In this document: one piece after another, positions 37,801 to 52,800 of the stretch
How the letters are laid out: every line of letters starts with the position of its first letter
How positions within the stretch are numbered: position 1 is the stretch's first letter
DNA from: Antedon mediterranea
Lineage: Eukaryota > Echinodermata > Crinoidea > Comatulida > Antedonidae
Direction: 5' to 3'
Length of the DNA: 64,000 nucleotides
Assembly (NCBI RefSeq): GCF_964355755.1
Contig: NC_092673.1
Coordinates: 2,237,001 to 2,301,000 of the forward strand
Program-made: the position numbers and the translations under genes
The notes under the pieces: generated by a model
The model's input: the letters and a program-made list of their open reading frames with translations, nothing else
Told to the model about the DNA's origin: nothing
Databases searched by the model: none

Positions 37801-40800
37801 ACTTCTGTATATGACACATCATTTGGCCAAGTCATCGTCCAGCTCATCATCCAGCTCTGTAAAATCAAGTTGGATTACAATGGCCATACATTCCAACAAA
37901 GGTTCAAATGTCTGTAAGAACATTAATCCAAAACCGGACCTAGAACCGACCAAATTTTGTCCAAAAACTTCACGAACAGTTTATGTCTATTATATTATCA
38001 TTATATAGTTTATCTAACTTTCAGTATTAGCCTGTCTGCACAACTTGATATATTAAACATAAATCTCACTTTAAAAAAAACACCAAGCTATTTGAAAAAT
38101 AGGGTTATCTCGGTACACTGGTTCATTTTAAAATTGCCGACTAATTTAATGACAGACAACGTATCTTTACTTAAGGTACGAATGAACTGTTAAATTAAAG
38201 CACCTGTTTCTAAATGATGAGATAGCTATTTGAAGTGTGTAGATGGTTGTCAATCAAACGGCTTATCATCAATCAATCAAAGTGGAATCAACCATTTTAT
38301 TATGTGTAATTTGAGACATTTATTAGGTCGTATAGTTTTCAAAGGTTTAAAGCGTCTTTAACATGTTTTATTTGAAAAATAATGATCGAATCAGAATGGA
38401 TGCGATGTTGTATAAGGCTTTAAAACGGTTCAGTTAATTATAAAATACTATATAAATTAAGAAAACTAAAAATATTGGATTTCAGTTGCTAGAAATGATG
38501 GTTAATAGTTTCCGAGAATTGACAGAAATGGTTGCCAGGTTATTTCTTCTAAGTCTGGAGTATAATTAGTTGTGAAATGTATTATTATTTACCTTTATCG
38601 TTTGTCGTCATTACTCCAACCCACAAATGGCGTAATCCCTCTTTGGACTTCTCATAATTAGCCACTGTTTGTTGCCAGAATTACAGTAAATACATTACAG
38701 AAAATACTTATATGCTACTATACCTTAATCTTTTTAAGCTTGGACTTGTTGTCATGGCACCAATTAAGGCAGGGCATTGTTTCACGGTTTAGTAAGGACT
38801 CTTCTACGTCTCTAGATTCCATAAACAATTTCATATTTGTGAGATCCTAAAAGACATAAAGTAAAAAAAAAATTAATAAACTTTATTAAATTTATTATGG
38901 TCATTAGATATACAGAAACAGAAATTGGATTATGCGCTTTATGTGACTGCAAAAAATCACTATGATCTGGACAGTGGTATCGTATTTTAAAGATTGTACA
39001 AAGTTTCAGGAGATACCTCCTTTTAAGTGCACACTTTGTTGGGTCCTGGATGTCTCCTTCAGTAGAGGTTCTCAGTGGCGTAACACAATAGGCAAAGGTC
39101 CCTGGTGTAGCACTCCTGAGGGGCCCTCCAATACTGGGTAGATGCACTGGGGCTGCTGATGCTCTAGGGCTCCTTAAACCCTGGGGCCTCTGGGTTTTAC
39201 CAGTAAGCGCTCATAGCGGTTACGCCACATTTTTTTTAAAATCATTGGTTAACACTTCTAAAATGTACTAACAAAAATAAAAACAAAACGGCTATCTGTT
39301 GAAAAACATAAACTAGTTGTATGTGTCTGTAATAAAATCATGATAATATTTTGATGACTAAGAAAAAAGAAATTCGTGCTTTTTATTGAAAAAAAAAAAA
39401 ACTAGGATAAGTCTTTGACCTTAAGAAATAACATCAGCTTTGACATATTTGACAACAGTTACTACAAGTTACTAATGAGTGTGCTTTGTGAATCGTGTAT
39501 TATTTAATTGTTTTAAAGAAAAATAGAACATTTTAATCTGAAATGCTGAAAATAATAAATAAATATAAAATGAAAGAAGGGAAAAAGTCGCCTAACCAAG
39601 ATGCAAACCAAATTTATTTGAATAATAGAGCCTGTTTCTGCAGAGAAAAATTAATGGATTAAAAACTAAAAAATTACTCCCAAATTCTTGCTATAAAGTA
39701 ACTTTATGATTGACCGATGTTGACCATGTGTCAATTACGGTAGCAACTTAAACTTTTCATCGAGTGCATTGTATTTTGGGTAATGTTTTTAAATTAAAGA
39801 TATATTGTCCCTCTAACAAAATTTGTTTTCTTCAATTTTTTTGTTTAATATGCCATAATAGTTTCTCTTTGACCAAAAACTAGTGGTTTCAATGGTTTTT
39901 GGTTAAAATGAACCGTTTCATTTAAATAATAATATTATTTACAGAAGTGAATAAACTATATCAAAACTGCACAATGGCCTATTTTATTAATCTTCCGTTT
40001 TCATGTTTTTGGGGGACAATACATCTTTTTTTAGAATTTGAGAGCACAAATTTAGAAGAAATGTGGTAGATTATAGTTTTAAATATATTTTCAAACAATT
40101 ATTTGGTGTTATGCGCCAGATGAAAGTATTGTTAAAAAACTCATGTCTGCCTCAATTTGTGATTTTAATCAGTACAAATCCAACCCAAGTATTCTGATCA
40201 TAAGTACTATTAACTACACATATCTGTTGCAGTGACCTTAATTCATATAAAATACCTCAAGTTATATTCACAATTAAGAAAAGAGACTTTGTCAAGAATG
40301 GGATTAATGAGAATGAAAAAACTGGTTTCACTTTTACCCTATCATCGTAAAATGCATGAAAATTATGATTATCGTCGTAACATAGAGCACGCATTTAAAA
40401 TAGACAAGTCGCCTTGGGATGCTAGAAAATGTACACGACGACGAAATACATGGAATGCTTTTGGGTACAAAAATATGTAATGTGGATTGTGTATGTAGAA
40501 CAGAGTCCTAGTTCACACATTTTTTTTAAATACTTTTTTTTAATCTTTTATTCATGTTAAAATATCTAGAGTGAACAGGATGGAAGTTGTGCTTTTTAAC
40601 TAAGTCTTATTACGAGGCTTAAGGAGTGGGTTGTTTTTATCCGACAGGATTAAGTCCTAGAACTTGAAACGCTTAAAAACCAGAAATTCGGTCACCACCA
40701 AATTCAATGCAGCCAACAACATATTATATTGATACTGCTGTGTACGTTTTTATATTAGTTTGTTTTATTGTTTTTGTATTTTTTAATGCTGGGACAAGTT

Positions 40801-43800
40801 CCATGTTCCGATAAAAAATGTATGCTTGTTTTCTACTGAAATGTGTATACGTAATAATTAATAAATAATTATATTATATTGTTGAGGTAACCATAATTAA
40901 TATTATATGGTCATTTTATTTATGATATTTTTAGAGTGTGAGTGAGTAGTTAAAAGCTCTGTCTACACTATCAAACTAGTTTGACAAAAAAAGTGTGATA
41001 TGGTAGTGATATGGTAGACATCATCATGTCCATATATGGGCACATAACATTTTTTTGTAACATAAAGTTTGATAGTGTGGACAGAGCTTTAGAAGTACAA
41101 AATTAAAAATATATGTTCAGTACGTAAAGTTTTATTTTATACATTAGAATGTGTTTTATTTTTTATTTGTTTGGTAAAACAAGCCTACTCATAAATATTG
41201 TTGTAAACCCATTGGGTTTTGAAGTCTATAAATCTTGGTCGCAAACTTCTGACCATCTGAAAACACATAATGAATTTCACGCAATCAGCGTGAACACTGG
41301 GGTCCTATGGTACGCAAATGCGTTCGGTTGAATGACAAGCTTGCTTCTGGCGAATTCGGCCCACAAGTGTTGAGAACATTCTAAACTACTGCATGCCATA
41401 GCTTGCTATGTTATAACGTTAAAACTCACAGCCGCTTCTGACCATAGCATCTGGAAGCTATTATCTGTATTATTATTTATCATTATTATGCTCTGATCCT
41501 GTGGGAACGTCGAGACTGGCAGGAAATTGGGTATTCCTACAGTCTGAGTGTATGAGTGAGTGTTAAGGAAGCCTAGCCAGGAGGGCCTTGGACAAACAGG
41601 CAGGCAGACCCCAGCACATAAACGCTTCTACACCCCTGGACACTCTAAACTAATCATACACTCAAGTAGCTTTCGACTCTGCATGCATGCGTAGGAGTGA
41701 GTGTACTATGGTATAGAAATAAATGGAGGTAAATATCATTGTTTTACAACTACAAGAGTGAGTTTTTGACTTTACGAGGACACCAACCCCCCTCCCCTCC
41801 CTTGAACATGGTAGCATCAACACTACAGTACTGGAGATTATGTTATTTGTACCAAGTTATTACTTATTTATCCATGTTTGTACCAATTAATGGAATAATC
41901 CTGCCATACTCACATTATTATTACTTTATATTATTGAAAAACAAAGTAGTTAAATTGACACAATTTAGCAGTTATCAAAAACTAATTAAAAGCTTAAAAA
42001 CTTATATAAAATATTCAGAAAATAATGCAACAAAGCTTGTAGATTCGTTCACATTTGTAATAGAATTGAAATTATTTTAAATATCTATTAAAATTAAATC
42101 CCTGGACATAATGGAAGAACAAAACTTAATTGAATTTGAAAAGTAAAATGTGATTATTTTATTACGATGTATTTGATAAATGGCAAACTATTAAATTTAC
42201 TACTATTCAGATTTGTGTAGTCATTTTTTATGCGAGCAAATTTGTTAACACAGTTTTTGCAGATTAAGTGGTATATTGTGTATAAGGGTGATTTAAGATG
42301 ATAATGATAATAAAGTGATGACAATGATTATAATGTGATTTTGATGAGATTACAAGACGGTTGATAATGACAATGGTGTTGATACTATTATGATGATTGA
42401 GATGACGATGACATGAAAATGAAAATATCATTTAAATATCCATTGTATATCATATGTGCAATAAAATTAGGCTGTCCCCAAAAACTAGAAAAAAAAAGTT
42501 TGCTCGCATAAAAAATGACTACACACATCTGAATCGTAGTAAATTTAATAGTTTGCCATTTATTAAATACATCGTAATAAAATAATCACATTTTACTTTT
42601 CAAATTCAATTAAGTTTTTTTCTTCCATTATGTCCAGGGATTTAATGATCATGATACGACAACAATGATTTTTTAATGATATTAATAACCGTAATACAAT
42701 GATTTGGATACTAATAATGTAATTTTTTCGAGGATGTTGAGGAGGATGGGATATAAACCTAGAGTTACTTTTTATTATTATGTATATATTTTATTTAAAT
42801 TTGTTTTTTTATTTTCTGCAAGCCCGCTTCTTTTTTTGCTTATTTGTTGTAAGATCAAAATAAATGTTTACAATTTCTGCCAAATTTTAAGCTTCTACTA
42901 CACTATCAAGCTAGTTTGAAAAAAAAAAGTGTGATATGCCCAAATATAGTATATAGAATTATGGGCACATCACATTTTTTGTCACACAAAGTAGTGTAGA
43001 CGGAGCAATAACACATTTTGCACATGTTATTTTTCCAAACCGTAAATCTATATTTTTATTTTCAATATTCAGACTTGACTGAAAATTGGTTAGCACGTGA
43101 AAAGTTTATTTTTATTTATTATTCAATAAGTAAATAGGAACAAAACATTTGTACCCCTGCTATAAATTAATATTTTTCCACATGTACTGTTGTGATAAAC
43201 GGAAAAATAAATCTCCCTTCAAATTTTAAATGACGTTAATTCTGTTTACAACACCATGCTATGTTTAAAGAACATGCAATTCAGATTCTAAGCTATAGTG
43301 ACGTGTCGCAAATTGGTAATGCTCTTTATATTTAAGAAATAAACACTTAATCAAGTACTGTATTTAACATTTTTCCATAATTATTTTAATTTGAGTTTGA
43401 ATACGACACTAAAGTGTTGACATTTACTTTAAAAAACTTTCCAAAAACAAAAAATAATTATTATTCTGGCTTCTAATAAATATCTATTAATGTTTTCTAT
43501 TTTTTAACCATGGTGTTAGGAAAACAAATTATGGCGCAATTAAGTAGAATGGACAATACCATTAACTATATGGGTAAATGGGATTTTTTTCTTTTACAAA
43601 ATGTATCCTCTCTTTGGAGAGTGGGCTATTGTTGGTTTATCCAGGTAAGGCACAAAATTATGGCGCAAGTAGTTAGAATGGACGATACCATTAACTATAC
43701 GGGTAAATGGGAATTTTTCTTTTAGAAAATGTATCTTCTCTTTAGAGAAAGGGTTTATCTATGTAAGAAAGGCACAAAATAAATATATTTACATATTTGT

Positions 43801-46800
43801 ATGTATCGAGTTGTAAGCTAGTCACTACAGGTTTACTGTTTACCTGCCATAGAAACATGAACACCATTACATTTCAGAAAATAAAATGATCATGTTGACC
43901 TAATTTTAGGTTTCATAAATTAAACCAAGGCTGATAAGAAAGAAAATAGTATTAATGTAGATAATTTAATTAGCCATAAACGGAATTTGTGATTGGTGTA
44001 ATCTAACCGGATTTGGTAGGAAAATCTAAAAACACCAAAGTCTGCCAAAATCAATTATTGCTCAAGTAATCTTGATTCCCAAAATTAAGATTGACATCAC
44101 AAGATGTGATTTTAATGTATTCTTTAAAGTTAGAGCTTTACTTTGTCATTTGTCAACAGTTATTCTTCACTAAAGCTCTGTCTGCACTATCAAACTTTGG
44201 GCACATCACATTTTTTTGTCACATAAAGTTCGATAGTGTAGACAAAGCTTCATCAAATTGTTATGATTCTGCTTATTATATCAGATAATCAGTACAATTT
44301 TTCCTTTAAAGTTTAAAGGTATTTTCTTACATTTTACGTAAGGCTAAACTTGAGTAGCAAGAGTTGATTTAAGCTCTGTCTACACTATCAAACTAGTTTG
44401 AAGTGTGATGTACCCAAATATGATAGTGATATGCTTAAATATGGTAGTGATATGACATCATCACTATCAAAATTTGGGCACATCACATTTTTTTTTGTCA
44501 CATAAAGTTTGATAGTGTAGACAGAGCTTTAGTTTGGTCTTTTTGTCATCATATTTGTTAATGTAACTTTTTTTCACTGATTCTAATATATTATGAGTTA
44601 TTATGATAAAAGTATATACAGAGACTGCTTTTTTCACTTTTTTTCTTTCTAACAATTCCAAATAAATGTATTCATATGAACACATTTGATAAATTTGATA
44701 AAAACATAATTTTTAGAATTATTGCCAGAAGTGTATAATTTTATCTTTATGTTTTATAATAAATAAATAAACAAACAAATAAACAAAATAATTAATATAA
44801 ATATGTTCACAAAGGACATAATTTAAAAACATAAATCATAAAAATGTAAATTTCATAAATTTATGAAATCAAACCCATAAAAATAGGCCTATGGAAAAAT
44901 CAATCAAACATCACCAGATGCAAATTTAATTTAATTTAGTCAATTATTTAGGATAAATGTGTAGAGTCATCTAAGTAACTACTAGTGCTAGTTTAGCCAA
45001 TCTTATCACTTTCCTACAATGCGTTAGTAGAGCCAGAAATACAGCCTTTCAAATGAGTTACCAAAATCACTTTTGAAATTTATCCACTAGAGATGCATTT
45101 TAACATTATTAAATGTTAACAGTGGGGTACTTTAAATTCTTTATACATTTTAACATTTCTCTTTTTCTATTACAAAATTAATTGATTTATTTCAATTATA
45201 CTTCAACAGCCATTGGCCAATTACATGTTTTAAACAAAAAATTTAAAAAATGTAATTACAGGGGAAAAAAGGTTGGTACAGCACATTAAAACTATAAAAG
45301 TTACAAACATAAAAAATATAAAAGTATTTACAATATCAATATTTTTATTTGTTTGATATAAAATATTTACACTTTCTGTTTAATTTAATTTTTTCTAGTT
45401 AATTGTTTGGATAAGTTTACTATATTAATTTTGGCATTAAAATATACAATTAATGATTATCAGGAATGGATAAAAAATGACAAATGTACAGTAAATATAA
45501 ATGGGATAAAATGAAGAAATTGAAGAATTATTTTCCCATAGATTTGTTTTCTTTTAAAAATGTTTTCAAAGTATGCGGATGTAATTCAAAGAAAATGAAA
45601 GTAAAATGGCTGGCAATCTAGAAATATTAAGAAAAAAAAAGTTTGACGTCTTCATTAATTTTCATTTCATGATAAAATAATAAAATGACCCACTTGTGAT
45701 ATAAAGGTTTATAAGGACCAGCTGGTAGTTGGTAAAATATCCAGCTATTTATAGAAGTTGAAAACAAAAATTGGAATCACAACAAACTTAGTATATTAAA
45801 ATGTTTTCACTTTATTTTATTTTTAAAAATTAATATATTAATCAAAAGGCAAATTACTGAAAAAAAGATAATACTGTGTGTATCAGTGGCTGGATCTCAA
45901 TGGAGAAAAAGCTAAATCAAAACAATAAAGTAAAACAGGAAGAAAGACATTTTGCAGAGCTTTCGGGTAACACTAGGCCTTCATCAGTGCAAGTGTAAAT
46001 AAAACTAATACACTGTTATATCATAAATATATTTTCCCCAGAAAAAACTATCTATGTTATGACCATTTACACACAATGGGGAGAGACAGGCATTTTCCGC
46101 TCAGGATAGATACAGATTCTAAGTGGGACAAGCTATGTGATTTTCTGCTTACTGTTAGTTACCGCTCGTTTATGTACAGTAAATTTGATTTAATACGAGA
46201 ACTTTACACATATTTTATGTGTAGAATCAGGTTCAAATGTTTTTTTTGTCAACAAATAAAATGCTACATTTATTGGCAATAAAATAAAGAAGATAAATAA
46301 CAACATCATTGTTCATAATATTATCGATTATTGCCCAAGAGAAAAAGTCTGTTACAAAAGTCAAACGTTGGGTGACCAAGTTGTGCATCAAAACGATATC
46401 TTTCATCCAGTAGATATACAGAAGTCAATGACTGTTAATAACAAACCAAAAAGGCTTAAAACTGTGAAAACGTTCACTTTTCTATAGCTCATTATCTCCT
46501 AACTGGAATCCTTAGAGAAAAACATGTTTACATGAAAATAGTATAACTACATTGATGTGATTACGGGATCAGTGATTTTCATTTATATACCATGACCCTG
46601 GCAGATGGACGAAACTTTAAAGGTTCAGTTTTCTATGAAAATGTAACCGCTTTAACCATTAAAACTTTAATTCAGATAGCACTCTCCCTTTAATTATTTC
46701 AAAGGTATGTTGGTAGAAAAAATAAGATGAATGATTTTTATCTTGAATCACATTATTGAGTATGAACCAAGTTAGTGTAAATCGTTTTGAATTAAAATTG

Positions 46801-49800
46801 TCTGAAAGCACTGTCCCTTTGATTACTTCCAAAGTATTTTTGGTAGTCGGATAAACTATACTACTGTAATCGGTTAATTACAAATAACAAAACATGGATG
46901 TTATTACCACTTTCATTGGACACAGATTTTATCTATCCTTTTTCACAGATCATTACCATGTCATTTTATCTATTTATACAACGATTTGTGTCAAGCCTAA
47001 TTTACAACTGGGACAATATTTGTCTTTTTTCAAGGCCTGTACCCGAGTCTCAGTAAAACACACATTTTATCGTAATAATCATATGTACTGTTTTTGTTGG
47101 AAATAGAGGGGGGTAGGGCACCTAGGAAGGATACACGATAGTAGATGGACACAATTGATAATTGAGTACAACCATTATATGGAGAAAGAAAGAGACCTCA
47201 TTAGAGATGGAGGGATGAGCTTGACAGACTGATACCACAGCATAGCCAAGACAGGAACAACTGGAACCAGTTGAGAAAGGCCTTTATGCAGCAGTGGGAC
47301 AATCCAGGGCTGTAGATTAAGAAATTTGTTTTAGAAATGTTTCATAAATATTCAAAACAATATCAATACCCTTAAAAGGCCCAAAAATGAATAGACAATG
47401 CAGTCATCATTGGTTACATCCTGTAAAAATGCATTTACCACCAACAAATTGTTTTTTAATCAACAATAATTAACTATAATTATAACAATAGTCCTTGACA
47501 TGGATGTGGTTGGCAACTTCCTATACAATCAAATTCATGATTCAAGTTATGATTAAAAAAGTAGGCCAATCAAAATGACTGTCCACCACACACCTGTATG
47601 ATAATTGGGACTACGAGGCAATGGAGCGTTACAAACATTAGTTCTTGCCAACCAAAGAGCAATGTTCCAAATTAAAAAATTAAGAAGAGTTTTGTCAAAA
47701 AAAACAAATAACCAGTATAGAATTTAAATAAAACTGAAGAATTATTATTTGTGTCATAATTTACGATGATTAATACATACCGTATATTTCGGTGTATAAG
47801 TCGCACTTTTGACACGCAAATTTGACCTCTAAATTTAGGGTGCGTCTTATACACCGAACATAAATGCCTCACCACAGAGATTGTACATAGGCCTAGGCTA
47901 TCGTCACCTCGTTTTCTAGGCCTGAGTAGGCTAGGCCTAGCTACAGTAACTAACTAACGTAACGGCAACCTGCTTCTGCCTAGGCCTAGTTTTCAAGTCA
48001 TTTTAGCATGATGTTATACTAAATATGATGAAAAGATTTGTTCATTATGGCGCTCCGATAAAATATCATTTGTAAACGTTTACGTCGTACAATTGGAATA
48101 GTATTTATTTATACAGTAGTTATACCAGGGAAGAGTTAAATTACATTAACTCTTCCCTGGTTATACGCACGATCGCCGTACCCCAAGCGCAAGCCCTTCT
48201 TTTGGTACGGTGGCACATGGCGTACGGTATTCGACTAGTATATTCTCCAGGTGATTATAGCATGGACCTAGCGTACACACTTCTCGGATACATAGATACT
48301 ATTCGAATACGATTGTCCGTGAAAACGTGCGCCCTCTCGAAATGATCGAGCGAGGCTAGCCCACACACGTGCGTGTTACACACACGGTCATGCACTCGAT
48401 GTTGCGGCGAAACTCATGAATAACAAGTTAGAAAGAACTTGTTGAGGCTGGGCGCGGCCGGCGTGGCCGAGCCTAGGTAAGAAAAAACCTAAATAAAGGA
48501 CGCCGTTGTAGATATAACAAAATATATTATTACAATAATATTGATTACAATTTAAAAAAACAATGTTTTGATGAAATATAAGGTGCGTCTTATACATCGA
48601 CGATATAAAAAATACCGATATTTTACTCTCAGTTGGGGGTGCGTCTTATACACAGGTGCGACTTATACACCGAAATATACGGTATATTTAATAGGTATGT
48701 TATTGAGAATTTCCGTTTTAGTTAAGATATACATCTAAAAGTACAACTTTAAAAAAAAAAGAACGATCATCAAATAATAACTCAACGAACCAGTTGAATC
48801 ACATTTGATGATCTTGTTAAAGGATTTATCATCAGTTAATTGACTGAAACTAGTCGCTAAAAATGACTAATTCCATCCAGATTTTTCGGTCATATTACAT
48901 GCACCATACGGTTTGAATTTGTGAGAAAACATATGTGAACGGTGGAAGTGCTGAGGACAAAAACCAGCACATTAATATTATCATTTCGTCTTTAATTAGT
49001 TTCGTTGGTAATTAGACAGTGCAAAAAATAAACTTTAAGACGGTTTTTAATTAGACGCAAGTGTATGTGTAGGTGGGCCTTCAGGGATTAGTACTGGTGT
49101 CACTTGTAAGGATGGAGACAGGGGGTGTGGTCTGGCCATCAACACAAGCATCACTATCCCACCTGGCCTGGATGGGTGGAAAACGTGCGTTCGTTTAACT
49201 GCAAGTCATTTTAATCAGAAGTCGAGCAACACGTTATTACTGGCCTAGACAAGCTTTAAAAGAAGTGGTTATTAAGTGCAATTAACGACTGATACATGAC
49301 AACTGTTTGGGCTGTCAGGAAGGTCTCAGGAGGTTGGACAACACCATACTCAGTGAACTGACAATTCACGCTGACCTTGGGTGTAAAGGATATCCTGTTT
49401 TATAAAAACCACTTTTGAACTTGCGTACACCGTCTGTGAGTGGCTCAAAAACTTCCACGGTACGCACCACGGCTGACGCAAGTCATAGATGTCACAAGAC
49501 TTTGTTTACCAACGCCGAACACTATTTCTGGATAATGGTACCTACATACGATTACTGACGCAAACCTATAATTTGCGGCTACCAGTTACAACTCAGGATA
49601 AATAGGCATTAGGTTTCTTGGCGGACCACTTATATATCAGACACCAGGTTTAATAACTTCAGTTTAGAGGAAGTCACCGTCAGACCAACACAAGCGGAAG
49701 AGTGAAAGCAAACGAGCAAAGAATTTTACAACAATAAGCTACTGCGACCATTTATACGCTTCTAGTCAATCTGGGACCAGCTTGCTTTTCTCATATTGGT

Positions 49801-52800
49801 CATATATTATTGCTGTAAGTAGTTAAACCGCGTCATTACTTATACAAGTCTCGTTAACTCAACTGCACCAATCCACGCAACTCTATACATCCAATTGGAA
49901 TACCAACCTTTGAATTTTTTTCTCCTGAAAGTGGTAAGCTCAATTTTACTTTGTTAAATTTGTACTAATGTAAACTAAACTGAAATATTACCATGGTCAG
50001 AATTGTATGCAGTTTTCATTTTAGTAATTTTTTTTTTAAATGTTTTTGATCCTTTTACTATTATTAAGTAATGTTACTAAAATAAATAAGTTGTAATGAA
50101 AACAAATTCTATAAATAACCATATACTGAGGTATCCATCGTTTGCGGCTGATTTGGTTGGATTACTTTTTAGCTGACAGCCGTAAACAATGGCTATCGTC
50201 AATATCTATATCCACTACATCAAAATTTAGAAGAATCAGATTACAAGCAGATAAAAATAATGTTGAAACATTTTATTTTATAATAATAAACCAAGACAAA
50301 TTTTTTTTTCCAAATGTATTATTATCAAGACAATAATTTCAATTTTAAGCAACACTAAAAACAATTTAAATTACAGTTAAGTAAGCTCTCTTTACTAAAG
50401 GAAAACAAAAATACCAGAAATTGTTGTTCAAAACAGAAAATTGCGGTTGATATTCGAACAATATAACCTCGTTATAGGATAAATTAATTAGCAATAATCC
50501 TAGTGAATGTGCCTTCTTCCTTTTGGAGCTGTGACTGATATCTGGTAGAGTTAATATACAAGGTCTTAATTAGCTTTCCTTAATGAACCATTTCCTGACT
50601 TTGTTTGATACCATTGTTCATATCATTGGACCTTGACAAATATGAAAATCATCATATTTTTTCACGTTAAATTCAAAACAAAAATTGTCAGGTAATAAAA
50701 AAAGAAATATATTTGGCACAATGTAAACATACTGTACTGTACTAGTATATTTAAATTTCAATTTTGTTAACATTTACTGAGTGTCTTAAAATTGTGTTTA
50801 ACTATCATTATCATCATCATTTATTTATGTTGTCATGGTTACCACAGTACTGATGTAGTAGAAAATTAAAATCAGTTTTTTCCATCAACACAAAAATGGA
50901 AACAGAGAAAGATAATTTAAATAAATTCAAAAATATCTGAAAAAATTGAAGCATTTGAAACTAAACCATCTGTCACTCACAAGTCATCAAATTCTTAATA
51001 TTACACAGTTTGAATAAACATGAAAATTATAAAATATGTTGAAATACACGTTGGACGACAAGTGGACATTTACTTAACGAGAAATCGCAATGTGATTAGA
51101 CGTAAAATGTTACACTAGGGGTAGTGTTAATATTTTTTTAAAAACATCGCAACATTTTGGTAAACAACTGGTATATGTCGAAATGTTTGCAGTTAAAATC
51201 GAAAATATAAAAAGATATTTATGACATATCTATGCTCTAAACAAAAAAAAACATTTTGAGAATCTAAGTACAAACAAGAATTCATATTTTGCAAAGCACA
51301 TGTCACGGTTTATAGGGCTGCTGGGCATGACGGTAATTATCTAATGGTCTATCACTCACTATAATGGACACACGTGTAGTACGTATGCAAGCACATGGAC
51401 ACACTAGTGTCAAGTACACGGCCTGGTTTAAATGGCGTATGCACAGTTTATCACAGTGCTATGGGTATTGTAAAAAGATTTTGTCTATTGTATTTTATAT
51501 CCGTGATTGTAATAAATCTTCATGAAAAAAAAATTGAGAATATTTAAAAATTTATATTTAAAAATGTTGCATAATAGAAAAAACATTTATTTTAGACAAA
51601 AACATACAGTAACTGTATAAATATAGTATTATTAAATATTATCATTCATTTGAAGTTATCACCACAGAAACTGTGGCACTCAGGTAAAATGCATCATCTC
51701 AGGTCACTGGGTCCAAATCCTTTGCCTCAGTTCTATAAAATTTGTCACGATAGCCATACGTTTTGGTAGACTCATACTATATAAAACTTTAACAAGTTAG
51801 AAATAATAAAATAAATATGGTACTTGGTTTCATCAACTAGCGTTGTTCAGGTGTCATGGGTCAACTTTGGTTTGTAGGAACCCACTTACTCAGGTAAATA
51901 ATTAAGCCTGAATGGGCACATAAGAATGTACTGCTAATGAAATTTCAAAATCTACCAGACACTTTCAACAGAATGCTAAGTGTGGATTATAAATATCAAA
52001 TTCATCTACAAAAGATGGCCAAGTTTTCTAAAGTTTAATAATATTTCTTAATCAAAAAATAACTATACTTAAACTTTATATATACAAAACTTGTTGTTTT
52101 CCATAGTGAATTCAAAAATTAAATTAGTATCTAAAAATTAATTTTAACATTTGATTTTAATTCTTGCCATTACAGGACATTTTGATCACTAAGGAGTTGC
52201 AATACAGAAATTATTAAAGTTATTAAATATATCACTGTGGAACAGTATAAATTATAGGTTAAGCATTATTAAATATATGACTGTGGAACAGTATAGGTTA
52301 GCATTATTAAATATATCACTGTGGAACTGTATAGGTTAGCTTGACTGTAGTCTACTGTAGTGTTAAACACAAAATAAACATAAACTTTCTTTGTAATCTT
52401 TTATAAACGTGGTTTTTATAACCAAATCTCCAGATATATATTGTGTTGACATCTTGGTACCCCTGGACAATATAACTGGACAATATAACTGACCAGTATA
52501 AAACTTTAACGAGAGACTGATGTTGTTTCTTTTCTAGGATGTCAGTTTGTCTATAATCTTAACATCCCGATGCGTATGTTCTTTTTAACAAAGTGTCAAT
52601 AATACCGTTTATATAAGATTATCACAATTCAACACCTTTTCTTATAATAAGAAACAAACCATATTTTAAAAATATCAAATTACATTAAAAATATGATAAA
52701 TCATAAGCAATATAATATCACATATTAATTTAAGATTGTGTTCGTTCAAGCAATAAAGTTTTTCTGTGTTTTTTCACTTTGAAGCATCTACTACAAACAG

